From NCBI GenBank assembly GCA_039821555.1, contig JBCBNX010000009.1, positions 85,389 to 149,388 on the forward strand: DNA of 64,000 nt. Direction: 5' to 3'. Under the pieces are notes generated by a model. The model was not told where the DNA came from. It was given only the letters and a program-made list of their open reading frames with translations, and made no database searches. Shown piece by piece: positions 16,427 through 25,407 of this stretch (the stretch's first letter is position 1; each line of letters starts with the position of its first letter). This stretch comes from Bacteroidota bacterium. Its GTDB lineage: Bacteria; Bacteroidota; Rhodothermia; Rhodothermales; Rubricoccaceae. A program made the position numbers and the translations under genes.

Positions 16427-17773
16427 CTACCGCGCCACCGTCACCCGCCGCGTCTCCGTCACGGCCCCGACGCGAGCTCGCACCACGTAGACCCCCGCAG
16501 GCAGCCCGACCGTCTCGAACGTGAGCGTCTGCGTGCCTGCCACGAGCAGACCGTCGTGCAGCACTGCCACCTCGCGGCCGAGCAGGTCCACCACCGCCAC
16601 GCGCACGGTAGTAGCCTGCGCGAGCGTGAGCGGCACCGTCACCGCCCCAGTGCCGGGATTCGGGTACGGGGTGCCCAGCACCAGGGCCTCGCTCGGCGTC
16701 GCAGGCTCCCCCGCCGCGCCCGACGCTGCCACCGCCTCCACCGTGCGCACCAACAACCCTTTCTTGAACGGACCTCCTACGCCCTGGCTGAAGCCCACCC
16801 ACACCCGACCCTCCGGGCCGATCACCACGTCCCGCACGATGAGCCGGTTGCCCACCAGCGCCTCGCCATCGAAGGCGCCCACGGACTGCCACGTCACGCC
16901 CCCGTCCACCGAGCGCCATACCTCGCCTTGTGGGACGTTGTCCAAGCCCCCCATCACGGCCCACAGGCTGCCATTTGCCCCCGCTGCGAGTTTCGAGACA
17001 AACCCCCGCTCGTCGGCAGGCAACCGCCCCACCGTCTCCCATACCCGCCCATCGACACTCTTCCGGATCGCACCGAACTGGCTTCCCCCGTCCTCCACCG
17101 CTCCGTTCATCGCCGTGAAGAACGCCCCCAACGCCGCCGAGTACACCACCGACTCCGCATCGTAGCCGAAGAACTGCGCCAGGTTCGTCTCCTCCCACGT
17201 GAGCCCCCCGTCGTCGGACACGGCCGCGCCGCCCAGCCCCACCGTCACGAGCCGCCCGAAGGGGAGCTCCGGCGTCGGCGGGGCGAAGGCGAGGCCGCGC
17301 CCAAGCACCGTGTCGAAGACCGGAATGGGAGTCGCCGTCCAGGTGTCGCCCGCGTCGGTGGAGCGGTTGACATGGCCGCCATCGCCGACGACGACGAGCG
17401 TGCCCGTGGGCATCTCGAGGATGGCCTTGCCCTCGTGGACGGCGAGGGGGGTCATCGCGCCGTAGTCGGTGGACATGCGCACGCTGCTGTCGAGGAAGAA
17501 GAGGCGGCCCGTCGACGCCATCAGGATCCCCGTGTAGGCTCCAGCCCGGTTGAATCGGGTGAAGGACTCATCAGCGCGGCGCCACACCCAGGCCCCATCG
17601 GTTCCCACGAAGTGGACGGCGGAGTCGCCGCTCAGGGTGAGACTGCGCACCTGGAGCGAGTCGCTGACGACCTCCCAGGCGATCGGCTCCTGCGCCTGGA
17701 CCCCTGGCGCTCCCCCGAGCAGGACGAGCGCCACGACACAGCGGCAGAACCAGCGGGATACGGCCTCGCTCAT
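16427..17773 (-). CDS. Secreted BNR/sortilin-like repeat protein with T9SS sorting domain
   Basis: A 448-residue protein. It has a signal peptide (ends near GVQAQ, residue 28), then repeats of the S-x-D-x-G-x-TW Asp-box type (NRSTDAGDTWT, SDDGGLTWEE, SVDGGVTWQS), which predict a beta-propeller of the BNR/photosystem-II-stability kind. The last 80 residues, beginning LGTPYPNPGTGAV and including VAVVDLLGREVAVL and GLPAGVYVVRA, are a T9SS type A sorting domain. It starts only six bases after the stop of the metalloprotease gene, so the two are very likely co-transcribed. Binding or enzymatic role unknown. Confidence 0.85.
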   Translation of the reverse strand: MSEAVSRWFCRCVVALVLLGGAPGVQAQEPIAWEVVSDSLQVRSLTLSGDSAVHFVGTDGAWVWRRADESFTRFNRAGAYTGILMASTGRLFFLDSSVRMSTDYGAMTPLAVHEGKAILEMPTGTLVVVGDGGHVNRSTDAGDTWTATPIPVFDTVLGRGLAFAPPTPELPFGRLVTVGLGGAAVSDDGGLTWEETNLAQFFGYDAESVVYSAALGAFFTAMNGAVEDGGSQFGAIRKSVDGRVWETVGRLPADERGFVSKLAAGANGSLWAVMGGLDNVPQGEVWRSVDGGVTWQSVGAFDGEALVGNRLIVRDVVIGPEGRVWVGFSQGVGGPFKKGLLVRTVEAVAASGAAGEPATPSEALVLGTPYPNPGTGAVTVPLTLAQATTVRVAVVDLLGREVAVLHDGLLVAGTQTLTFETVGLPAGVYVVRARVGAVTETRRVTVAR

Positions 17774-17779
17774 AACAGG

Positions 17780-20632
17780 CTACCGGACAACCGTGAAGGT
17801 CTGCTGGTGCTGCGTTGTCGCGGCCGCACTCGCGACCGTGACTTGCACCACGTATACGCCGGGGGCTAGCTCGGCTGTGTCGAGCGCGTACGCGTAGACA
17901 CCGGGCACCTCGGAGCGCGCGGCCTGCTGACGCACCCGCTGCCCGAGCGCATTGGTCACGGTGAGCGTCACGTCAGCCCCCTCGGCCAGGGCTAGCGGGA
18001 TGGTCACCCCACCCGTCGTCGGGTTCGGATAGGGCGCACGAAGCTCTGTCGCCTCCGGGAGCGCAGTCTCCGAGGCCGCTTGCACCGTTGGTGGGGAGGG
18101 CTTCATGCCTGCACGCGTCGCAAGCGTGCGCGGTAGTGCTGATGCCGCGCTTAAACCCGCCGTAGCCTCGCGCAGTACCGCGGCGTCGTAATCAGGCCAC
18201 CGGGCCTCTACCTCGGCGAGTGCCGCCTCCGCCCCACCCCGATCCTTCGCGTCTGAGGCGAGCATGTAGCGCACGAGCCACCCTTGCCGCCCATGCTCCG
18301 TCTCCCCGTACTCCGCGATGAGCACGTCCGCGTCAGCCTGCGCCTCATCCACCCGGCCTGTACCGTAGTGGATCGCAGCCCGTGCTTCGAGGGCGTAGGG
18401 GCGGTGCGTAGTTCGGCGGCTCTGCCCAAAGAGAAAACCCTCGAGGCCAGGATGCGCCTCGTCGCTGCCCAACTGTGCGGCCACCTCATAGGCTCGGCGG
18501 GTTTCGGCAGGCGTGCGGGCGCGCTGGATGGCACTCACGATGTGCCCGATACCGACCGCCGGGTCCTTGTTCTCGATGCCGTCTGCGATGGCCCACCAAC
18601 GCTCGGGCATCATGCCTGCAGGCGGCCCTCCTGCGGTCTGCTCCGTGCTCGGTGTGTCCGTGCCCGGCATGCTCGTCCGGGCCATGTGGTTCGTCTCGCC
18701 GGTGATCTCAAGGACACCACAAGTTGTGGAGACGTTCGGAGGGCTCGCGAGAAAGGGGTCGCCGTCGAAGATCCCCCCATTCTGCGTATCCACGAAGGTG
18801 AGGTCCGGGCCAGGAGCGTTGGTCTGGCCGTCGTTCCAGTAGTTGCACTCAGCGATCACATCTGCTGCGTAGATCCGGGCGTGGTGCTCGTTGGCGTTGA
18901 TGACGCCGCGCCGGAACCAGCTATGGCGATAGTTGTCATCAAACCCTATTCCCTGCCCGCCGCCATAGACCGTACCGCCTGCGTCGGCATAGAGCGTGTT
19001 CGCGCCGCTGCTCGTGATGAAGTTGTTCTGGTCGTTGGCACCAGCGTTGCGTCCTGGGAACCCGAAGATGATACGCCCCTCGCCGTGCGCGCGTGCTCCA
19101 TTCTGCCCACTTAGGTCGATTTCGGTCTCGCGGAGGTAGATGTCGCCGAACGTGGTGGTGTAGACGCCGACGCTACCACTTTCGAAAATGGTGACGTCGT
19201 CGAGGTAGACATCGGCGTGGTTGCCTGCCACGACCCCGTTCCCACCAGGGGAAAGGATTTGAGAAAGTCGCTGGCTACTTGGTTGCACAACCACATCGGC
19301 CTGGTTTCCGACAACGAAAAGGCCCGCTCCGGTTCCGCCATCAAGGACTACCCCCTCCAGCGTCACATCGGCGTTCTCGACGCGAACGGTGGGGGCAGGG
19401 CTGTTGCCGATCATGCTGTCCACGCCTTCCACAGTGGCGTCCTGAAGAAGCCCTGTACTACCGGGCTGGTAGCGGATGCCGCCCCAGCCATCGGTGGGGT
19501 TCGACGCAGTGAAGGTCGTGCCCTCCGCATTGAGCGCCCCGTGCACGATGAGCCGCTTGCCCGGTGCAAACTTTAGTGTTTCGCCGTAGAGAGTCAACGA
19601 CTCATTGGAGTCGATAACTAGATCTTGGTCAAAGACAGGCAAGTCCACTCCTATGGAGCGTCCGCCAAGCGCCGTAGAACGCATGCGTGTGTGCTGATCT
19701 CCTTCAAACCTCTCCTTACACAGATCTGAGGAGTAGCTCATGTAGTTGTCAATAGGATCAGGTCCGTTAGCATCTTGGCAAGAATCCTGCGAGGGACAAC
19801 TGCCACCCGCTCCCAAGTCGCTGTGTGGGGCTGTGCTACACATACCGTCCCCATACTCGTTACACTCACAGAATCCGTTGTCGTCCAAGTCACTAAACTG
19901 AGGACAACATCCTGGCTGTGGCCCATTAGTACATACAGGCACACTGTCTGCATGGCACCCACCAGCGAACGTGTGTAAGAGACCGAGCCAGTGACCGACC
20001 TCGTGCACCAATACCCCCCCGTCGAACGTCGCCCCCACACGCGGCCATGCGTGGTTCCCCGGAAATGTGTCATAGTCTATGTATACACCGTCGAAATATT
20101 CGCCGACACTTCCGGTAGGCCAAGCCCCATCTAGTCGTGCGGCCAGCACTCCCGAGTAAACGTTGAGAACTTGCGTGGGCATGATGTTCAATGACTGACT
20201 TACTGGCCCAGGACTATCTAAGTTGTAAAACAAGGCACCATCATTAACTCTATTTACCCCTAGCATATAAAATTCAATATCCGAATCCCTAAATCCGATA
20301 TTCAGAGAATCAAGCTGAAGCTGTATCGTTAAATCTGTATGGTTGCCAATGCCGTTTTGGTCGTAGATAATGTGAAACACGACCGGAATACGAATGGTAG
20401 GGCGTGATGGCCCGGTAACTCCAGGAGTGCTGTAGTCCAGAGGCTCTACGAACCCAGGTGTTACTGTCCCGCACCAATCGGTTTGGCTCCCCTGGGCGCT
20501 GACCAGAGCAGAAGCGACAAGCGAAAACGTGAGGCCCATGAGTGCCAAGCATCGCGACCACTGGGCAAGTGCTACGCTACCAGAGAGAGAGACTATTCGA
20601 CATGGCAGATCCTTAGACGACCGGTGAAACAA
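17780..20632 (-). CDS. Secreted M43-type (pappalysin-like) metalloprotease with beta-helix and T9SS domain
   Basis: A 950-residue protein. Order: a long N-terminal signal region (to about residue 47), a zinc metalloprotease domain (about 55-330) with HEVGHWLGLLH and the Met-turn NYMSYSSDLC, several Cys-rich stretches (PGCCPQFSD), a right-handed beta-helix-like region (about 350-640), a helical region (about 700-830) and a C-terminal T9SS domain (LRAPYPNPTTGGV, LAPGVYVVQV). The N-terminal part is distinctly AT-richer than the rest, suggesting a domain acquired recently. An internal Met at residue 32 (20539) is an alternative start. It is transcribed with the BNR protein. Confidence 0.85.
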   Translation of the reverse strand: MFHRSSKDLPCRIVSLSGSVALAQWSRCLALMGLTFSLVASALVSAQGSQTDWCGTVTPGFVEPLDYSTPGVTGPSRPTIRIPVVFHIIYDQNGIGNHTDLTIQLQLDSLNIGFRDSDIEFYMLGVNRVNDGALFYNLDSPGPVSQSLNIMPTQVLNVYSGVLAARLDGAWPTGSVGEYFDGVYIDYDTFPGNHAWPRVGATFDGGVLVHEVGHWLGLLHTFAGGCHADSVPVCTNGPQPGCCPQFSDLDDNGFCECNEYGDGMCSTAPHSDLGAGGSCPSQDSCQDANGPDPIDNYMSYSSDLCKERFEGDQHTRMRSTALGGRSIGVDLPVFDQDLVIDSNESLTLYGETLKFAPGKRLIVHGALNAEGTTFTASNPTDGWGGIRYQPGSTGLLQDATVEGVDSMIGNSPAPTVRVENADVTLEGVVLDGGTGAGLFVVGNQADVVVQPSSQRLSQILSPGGNGVVAGNHADVYLDDVTIFESGSVGVYTTTFGDIYLRETEIDLSGQNGARAHGEGRIIFGFPGRNAGANDQNNFITSSGANTLYADAGGTVYGGGQGIGFDDNYRHSWFRRGVINANEHHARIYAADVIAECNYWNDGQTNAPGPDLTFVDTQNGGIFDGDPFLASPPNVSTTCGVLEITGETNHMARTSMPGTDTPSTEQTAGGPPAGMMPERWWAIADGIENKDPAVGIGHIVSAIQRARTPAETRRAYEVAAQLGSDEAHPGLEGFLFGQSRRTTHRPYALEARAAIHYGTGRVDEAQADADVLIAEYGETEHGRQGWLVRYMLASDAKDRGGAEAALAEVEARWPDYDAAVLREATAGLSAASALPRTLATRAGMKPSPPTVQAASETALPEATELRAPYPNPTTGGVTIPLALAEGADVTLTVTNALGQRVRQQAARSEVPGVYAYALDTAELAPGVYVVQVTVASAAATTQHQQTFTVVR

Positions 20633-20874
20633 CAGAAGCCCGTGGTAGGATGCCTTATGGTAGCTCTACGCGAACGGCTATCCAAACTATCTTTTCGGAG
20701 TCACAGATCTGCCTAAAGCCATCAGGAGGCATTCCCCTACAAACGGGTATACGTGAAGTCCAGGCCAAGCACAGCCGTTGATGTAGGTCTGCCTGGACCG
20801 TTCGGGGCACGGAATGGGTAGCAGCCCCTATCCTCTCCCACGATTTTTCTACCCGTCCTCCGGATTGCTACTCG

Positions 20875-22710
20875 ATGGCTGAACCTGCTACCCTGACTTA
20901 TCCCCGCCTCGGGGCCCTCGTCGAAGACGGCGGCACCCGCTTCCGCGGCTTCGCGCCCAAGGCGTCTGCGCTCACGCTCCACCTCGAAGGCGACGCGGCC
21001 CAGACCATCGAGATGACGCCCGTGGAGGACCTGGGCACGGGCCTCTTCGAGGCGTTCGTGGAGGGCGTCGGTGCGGGCGCGCGCTACCGGTTCCAGATGG
21101 ACGACCAGACGCCGTTCCCGGACCCGGCCTCGCGCTACCAGCCCGAGGGCGTCCACGGGCCAAGCGAGGTCGTGGACCCGAGCGCCTACGACTGGCAGGA
21201 CGGTAACTGGAGCGGCCTCGCGCAGACCGACCTTGTCTTCTACGAACTGCACGTCGGCACCTTCACGCCGGAGGGCACGCTGGCCGCCGCGCGCCGCAGG
21301 CTGCCGCACCTCAAAGCGCTCGGCATCACCGCCGTCGAGCTGATGCCGCTGGCCGACTTCCCCGGCCGCTGGAGCTGGGGCTATGACCACGCCGCGCTCT
21401 TCGCGCCGAGCCGCGCCTACGGCACGCCTGACGACCTCCGCGCCTTCGTGGACACGGCCCACCAACTCGGCCTCGCCGTCTTCCACGACGTCATCTACAA
21501 CCACCTCGGTCCCGATGGCGCCTACATCGCCGCCTACGCGCCGATGTTCACCAAGAAGGCCCGCACGCCGTGGGGCGCCGCCATCAACCTCGACGACGAA
21601 GGCAGCGAGGGCGTCCGCACCTTCTTTATCGAGAATGCCCGCTACTGGCTCCGGGAGTACCACTTCGACGGGCTGCGGCTCGACGCCACGCACACGCTGC
21701 GCGACCGCTCCGAGCCGCACTTCCTGCGCGAACTCCGCGACGCGGTCCGCGCCTTCGAGGCCGAGCACGAGACGCACTACCGCTTCATCATCGCCGAGGA
21801 CCACCGCAACCTCAACACGCTCATCTTCCCCGTGGATGACGAGGACGCCCCCGGCTACGGCCTCGACGGCGTCTGGACGGACGACTTCCACCACCAGGTC
21901 CGCAACTTCACCGCGGGCGACTCGCGCGGCTACTACGGCGCCTTCATCGGCACGCAGGCGCGCGACATCGCGCACACGCTCACGCAGGGCTGGTTCTACG
22001 ACGGCCGCCGCAACCCGCTCACGGGCAAGGCGTGGGGCACCGAGACGAACCCGCGCAAAGGCCCCGAGGTGCGCCTCGACCAGTGCGTGATCTGCATCCA
22101 GAACCACGACCAGGTCGGCAACCGCCCGGGCGGCACGCGCCTCACCGACGACATCGACTTGGCCACCTACCGCGCGGCAACGGCAGCGCTGCTCTTCCCG
22201 CCGCTCACGCCGCTCCTCTTCCAAGGCCAGGAGTGGGCCGCCCGCACGCCGTTCCAATTCTTCACCGACCACAACGACGAGATCGGCCCGACCATCCTGC
22301 CGGGCCGCCGCCGCGAGATGCGCGACCACGCGGGCTTCCGCGACGGCGTCCCTGACCCGCAAGACCCCGCGACGTTCGAGAACAGCAAGCTCGACTGGCG
22401 CGAACTCGTCCTGCCGGAGCACAAAGGCACGCTGGCCTACTACCAGGACCTGCTCGCGCTGCGCAAGACGCTCGGCGGCGAGTACACCTCTACCGCGCAT
22501 GGGCGCTTCGGCCTCCGCCTCGTGCGCGGAGACTACTACCTGCTCATCAGCTTCGAGGGCGACGCGAGCATGCACATCCCGAAGGACACCGAGTTGGCGT
22601 GGCACAGCGAGCAGGAGACCTATGTCCCCGATCCGCAGCCGCCGACGGTCGAGAACCTGCGCGTGAACTTCCGCCGCCCCGGCGCGGCGCTGTTCAAGAC
22701 GATCGAGTAA
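20875..22710 (+). CDS. treZ: Malto-oligosyltrehalose trehalohydrolase
   Basis: A 611-residue GH13 enzyme that releases trehalose from maltooligosyltrehalose. The N-terminal CBM48-like domain (FRGFAPKASALTLHL, about 20-100) is followed by the barrel with ELHVGTFTPEGTL, the GWGYDH-like WSWGYDHAALF motif and catalytic Asp/Glu/Asp in FDGLRLDATHTL, FIIAEDHRN and CIQNHDQVGN. The partner TreY, which makes its substrate, is not in the window. The gene starts a plus-strand run with a CoA-transferase 16 bases downstream. Confidence 0.93.
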   Translation: MAEPATLTYPRLGALVEDGGTRFRGFAPKASALTLHLEGDAAQTIEMTPVEDLGTGLFEAFVEGVGAGARYRFQMDDQTPFPDPASRYQPEGVHGPSEVVDPSAYDWQDGNWSGLAQTDLVFYELHVGTFTPEGTLAAARRRLPHLKALGITAVELMPLADFPGRWSWGYDHAALFAPSRAYGTPDDLRAFVDTAHQLGLAVFHDVIYNHLGPDGAYIAAYAPMFTKKARTPWGAAINLDDEGSEGVRTFFIENARYWLREYHFDGLRLDATHTLRDRSEPHFLRELRDAVRAFEAEHETHYRFIIAEDHRNLNTLIFPVDDEDAPGYGLDGVWTDDFHHQVRNFTAGDSRGYYGAFIGTQARDIAHTLTQGWFYDGRRNPLTGKAWGTETNPRKGPEVRLDQCVICIQNHDQVGNRPGGTRLTDDIDLATYRAATAALLFPPLTPLLFQGQEWAARTPFQFFTDHNDEIGPTILPGRRREMRDHAGFRDGVPDPQDPATFENSKLDWRELVLPEHKGTLAYYQDLLALRKTLGGEYTSTAHGRFGLRLVRGDYYLLISFEGDASMHIPKDTELAWHSEQETYVPDPQPPTVENLRVNFRRPGAALFKTIE

Positions 22711-22726
22711 GCCCCAACGACACTCG

Positions 22727-23917
22727 ATGCTGCCCTTCGCCGACCTCGTGGTGCTGGAACTGGCGAGCGTCCTCGCTGGGCCGAGCGTGGGGCAGTTCTT
22801 CGCCGAACTCGGCGCGACTGTGCTCAAGGTAGAGAGCCCACGCACGCGCGGCGATGTGACGCGGCGCTGGCGACTGCCCACCGAGCCCGAGACCGACCGG
22901 CCAGCCTACTTCACGGCCATCAACTGGGGCAAGCGATCGCTCGCGCTCGACCTCGCCCACACCGAGGGCCGCGCCCTGCTGCATCGCCTCGTCCAACAGA
23001 GCGACGTGGTGCTGACCTCGTTTCGCCCCGGCGCTGACGCGCGCCTCGGCGCCGACACGCCGACGCTGCGAGCGCTGAACCCCCGTGCGATCGTCGCCTC
23101 GATCTCGGGCTACGGCCCGGACAACCCGCGTGCGGGCTACGACGCCGTCGTGCAGGCCGAGAGCGGCTGGATGTTCATGAACGGCGCCCCCGACGGCCCG
23201 GCGACGAAGCTGCCCGTCGCGCTGGTGGATGTGCTCGCCGCGCACCAACTGAAGCAGGCGATCCTCGTGGCGCTCCTCCAGCGCGAGCGGACGGGCGAGG
23301 GCACCGCTGTCCATGTCGCGCTGCTGGATGCCGCCGTAAGTGCGCTTGTCAACCAGGCAAGTAACTGGCTCAACGCCAGTCACAGTCCGCAGCGGATGGG
23401 CTCGGCTCACCCCAACATTGCGCCCTACGGCTCGCTCTTCCGCACCGCCGACGGGCGTGACCTCCTGCTCGCGGTGGGTACCGACCGCCAGTTCGCGCAC
23501 CTCTGCGCGGTGCTCGGCCTCGACGCGTTGCCTGACGACCCGCGCTTTGCCACCAACGCGGCCCGCGTGCGCCACCGCGTAGCCCTCGAAGCACAGCTCG
23601 CCCCGCCGATTCTCACACACGAGCGCGATGATCTTCTTGCGGACCTCCACGCATTGCACGTCCCTGCGGGTGGCGTGCGGTCGCTGCCCGAGGTGTTTGC
23701 CGAGCCCGGTCCACAAGCGCAGGTCGTGCGGGCCGACGGTCTCGCAGCCGTCCGCCAGGCTGCGTTTCGGATGGAGGGCGCTGCAACAAAGGACCTGGCG
23801 CCGCCCCCCGCCTACGCTTCGGACACCGCCTCGGTGCTGCGCGACCGTCTCGGCCTCGATGCCCCGGAGACCGCGCGCCTCGCTGAGGTCGGAGCCATCG
23901 AGACTGCGAGCGCGTAG
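22727..23917 (+). CDS. Class III (CaiB/BaiF-family) CoA-transferase
   Basis: A 396-residue enzyme of family III that swaps CoA between carboxylic acids. The N-terminus LELASVLAGPSVGQFFAELG and KVESPRTRGD are typical. The catalytic Asp is probably the one in KLPVALVDVLAAHQ (about residue 165), before the conserved GEGTAVHVALLDA. The substrate cannot be assigned. It follows treZ by 16 bases and precedes the aldo/keto reductase by 41, so it may be co-transcribed with both, though no shared pathway is obvious. Confidence 0.9.
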   Translation: MLPFADLVVLELASVLAGPSVGQFFAELGATVLKVESPRTRGDVTRRWRLPTEPETDRPAYFTAINWGKRSLALDLAHTEGRALLHRLVQQSDVVLTSFRPGADARLGADTPTLRALNPRAIVASISGYGPDNPRAGYDAVVQAESGWMFMNGAPDGPATKLPVALVDVLAAHQLKQAILVALLQRERTGEGTAVHVALLDAAVSALVNQASNWLNASHSPQRMGSAHPNIAPYGSLFRTADGRDLLLAVGTDRQFAHLCAVLGLDALPDDPRFATNAARVRHRVALEAQLAPPILTHERDDLLADLHALHVPAGGVRSLPEVFAEPGPQAQVVRADGLAAVRQAAFRMEGAATKDLAPPPAYASDTASVLRDRLGLDAPETARLAEVGAIETASA

Positions 23918-23958
23918 GCCACATTCACGTCCCGCTCACGTCTTTTCTCCTGCGTCCC

Positions 23959-24828
23959 ATGGCTACGCTTCCCGCTCACGGTTCCGGCACCTTTCACCTC
24001 GGCGGCACCACGCCTATGCATCGCCTCGGCTTCGGCGCGATGCGCATCACGGGCGACGGTGTCTGGGGGCCTCCGAAGGATCACGCGAACGCCCTCGCGG
24101 TGCTACGCCGTGCGGTGGACCTCGGCATCACGTTCATCGACACTGCCGATGCCTACGGCCCGGACGTCTCTGAAGACCTCATCGCCGAAGCGCTGTACCC
24201 GTATGCCGACGGGATCGTGATCGCCACGAAGGGCGGGCTCACGCGACAGGGGCCGAGCCAATGGGCTCCCGTCGGGCGGCCCGAGTACCTGCGCCAGTGC
24301 TGCGAGATGAGCCTGCGTCGCCTCAAGCTCGACGCGATCCCGCTCTACCAACTCCACCGCATCGACCCGCGCGTGCCGCAGGACGAGCAGTTTGGCGTGC
24401 TCAAAGACTTGCAGGACGAGGGCAAGGTGGTGCACCTCGGACTCTCGGAAGTCGGCGTTGCCGAGATCGAGGCGGCGGCCCAGCACTTCACGGTAGCCAC
24501 CGTGCAAAATCGCTACAGCCTCGGCCACCGCGAGCACGAGGCTGTCGTCGACCATTGCGACGCACATGGCATCGGCTTTATCCCATGGTACCCCCTTGAC
24601 GCTGGCAAGCTTACCAGCAGCGATGTCCTCACCGAGACCGCCGAGGCGCTGGGAGCTACGCACGCGCAGGTAGCGCTCGCCTGGCTGCTCAGGCGCTCGG
24701 CCACGATGCTACCTATTCCAGGTACCGGTAGCCTGGCTCACCTGGAGGAAAACACCGACGCGGCCACATTCAATATAAAAGATGAACATTTCAAGAAGCT
24801 GAATGCGGCGACTAAAGCGGCGGTGTGA
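23959..24828 (+). CDS. Aldo/keto reductase
   Basis: A 289-residue NADPH-dependent oxidoreductase of the AKR barrel family. Visible tetrad elements are Asp and Tyr in FIDTADAYGPDVSEDLI, Lys in VIATKGGL and His in LYQLHRIDP. The C-terminal cofactor region has LPIPGTGSLAHLEEN. The length is slightly short but normal for the YdbC/PdxI-like branch. The substrate is unknown. The last 20 codons (FNIKDEHFKKLN) are richer in A+T than the body. Confidence 0.9.
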   Translation: MATLPAHGSGTFHLGGTTPMHRLGFGAMRITGDGVWGPPKDHANALAVLRRAVDLGITFIDTADAYGPDVSEDLIAEALYPYADGIVIATKGGLTRQGPSQWAPVGRPEYLRQCCEMSLRRLKLDAIPLYQLHRIDPRVPQDEQFGVLKDLQDEGKVVHLGLSEVGVAEIEAAAQHFTVATVQNRYSLGHREHEAVVDHCDAHGIGFIPWYPLDAGKLTSSDVLTETAEALGATHAQVALAWLLRRSATMLPIPGTGSLAHLEENTDAATFNIKDEHFKKLNAATKAAV

Positions 24829-24909
24829 CTGACCGAACAGGCACGCGGTTTGACTGAGGTAGGCTCATGCACTTCTAGCTGCCCTTCTCCCCGCAAGTCT
24901 CTAGTCCTG

Positions 24910-25293
24910 ATGTCGAATTCTCCCTCGTCCGAGCAACTGCACCGTCTGGTTCTTCTCTATTTAGCCGTAACCTACGGACAAGACCGTACGCTGCACCCCC
25001 GTGAAGAAGCCGCGATCGTCCACCTCGTCCAGCGCTGGGTGCCGAGGCTGAGCGGCGCGCAGGTTCGCTCCGTTGTAACGACGGCCCTGACGGCCTACCG
25101 CGGAGGCACGCTATGCAACGTAGACTGCCTAGCCGCCTCCCTCGCCGAGTGGCTGGACGAGGCTACGCGCCTCGCCGTCCTTGCCGACCTAGGCCGCGTC
25201 GCTCGCGCCGACGGAGTGCTCTCCTTGGAGGAAGCAGCAACCATCCGCCGCATCCGCTCAGTCTGGAAGCACGGACTCGCCTGGCAAAAGTAG
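24910..25293 (+). CDS. TerB-like small helical protein
   Basis: A 127-residue all-alpha protein. The stretch LHRLVLLYLAVTYGQDRTLHPREEAAIVHLV, read with LADLGRVARADGVLSLEEAATIRRI, has the paired 'A.aDG.ls..E...i' pattern of the tellurite-resistance TerB/DjlA-like domain. No membrane segment or signal peptide. The ATG at 24910 is chosen over a TTG at 24850. Family function is unclear; TerB proteins often act in membrane-associated stress complexes. A terminator follows 44 bases after the stop. Confidence 0.6.
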   Translation: MSNSPSSEQLHRLVLLYLAVTYGQDRTLHPREEAAIVHLVQRWVPRLSGAQVRSVVTTALTAYRGGTLCNVDCLAASLAEWLDEATRLAVLADLGRVARADGVLSLEEAATIRRIRSVWKHGLAWQK

Positions 25294-25336
25294 ACAGCAG
25301 CCGTTTGCGTTTTCATACGGCCCTCCTGCTCACATA

Positions 25337-25375
25337 CACCGCGCCTCGATCCCACTGGGAGATCGAGGCGCGGTG
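25337..25375. terminator. Bidirectional hairpin between TerB-like gene and rho
   Basis: A perfect 15-bp inverted repeat (25337-25351 with 25361-25375, arm caccgcgcctcgatc) with a 9-base loop, between two convergent genes. No good U tract on either side, but position and strength support termination. Confidence 0.75.
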
Positions 25376-25407
25376 CTGTTGGATGCGGTGCTGTTGGATG
25401 GAGCCGC

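Noticed and set aside
20737..22881. A 714-codon open frame on the minus strand
   Set aside because: Antisense to treZ, whose catalytic motifs are complete; translation is low-complexity.
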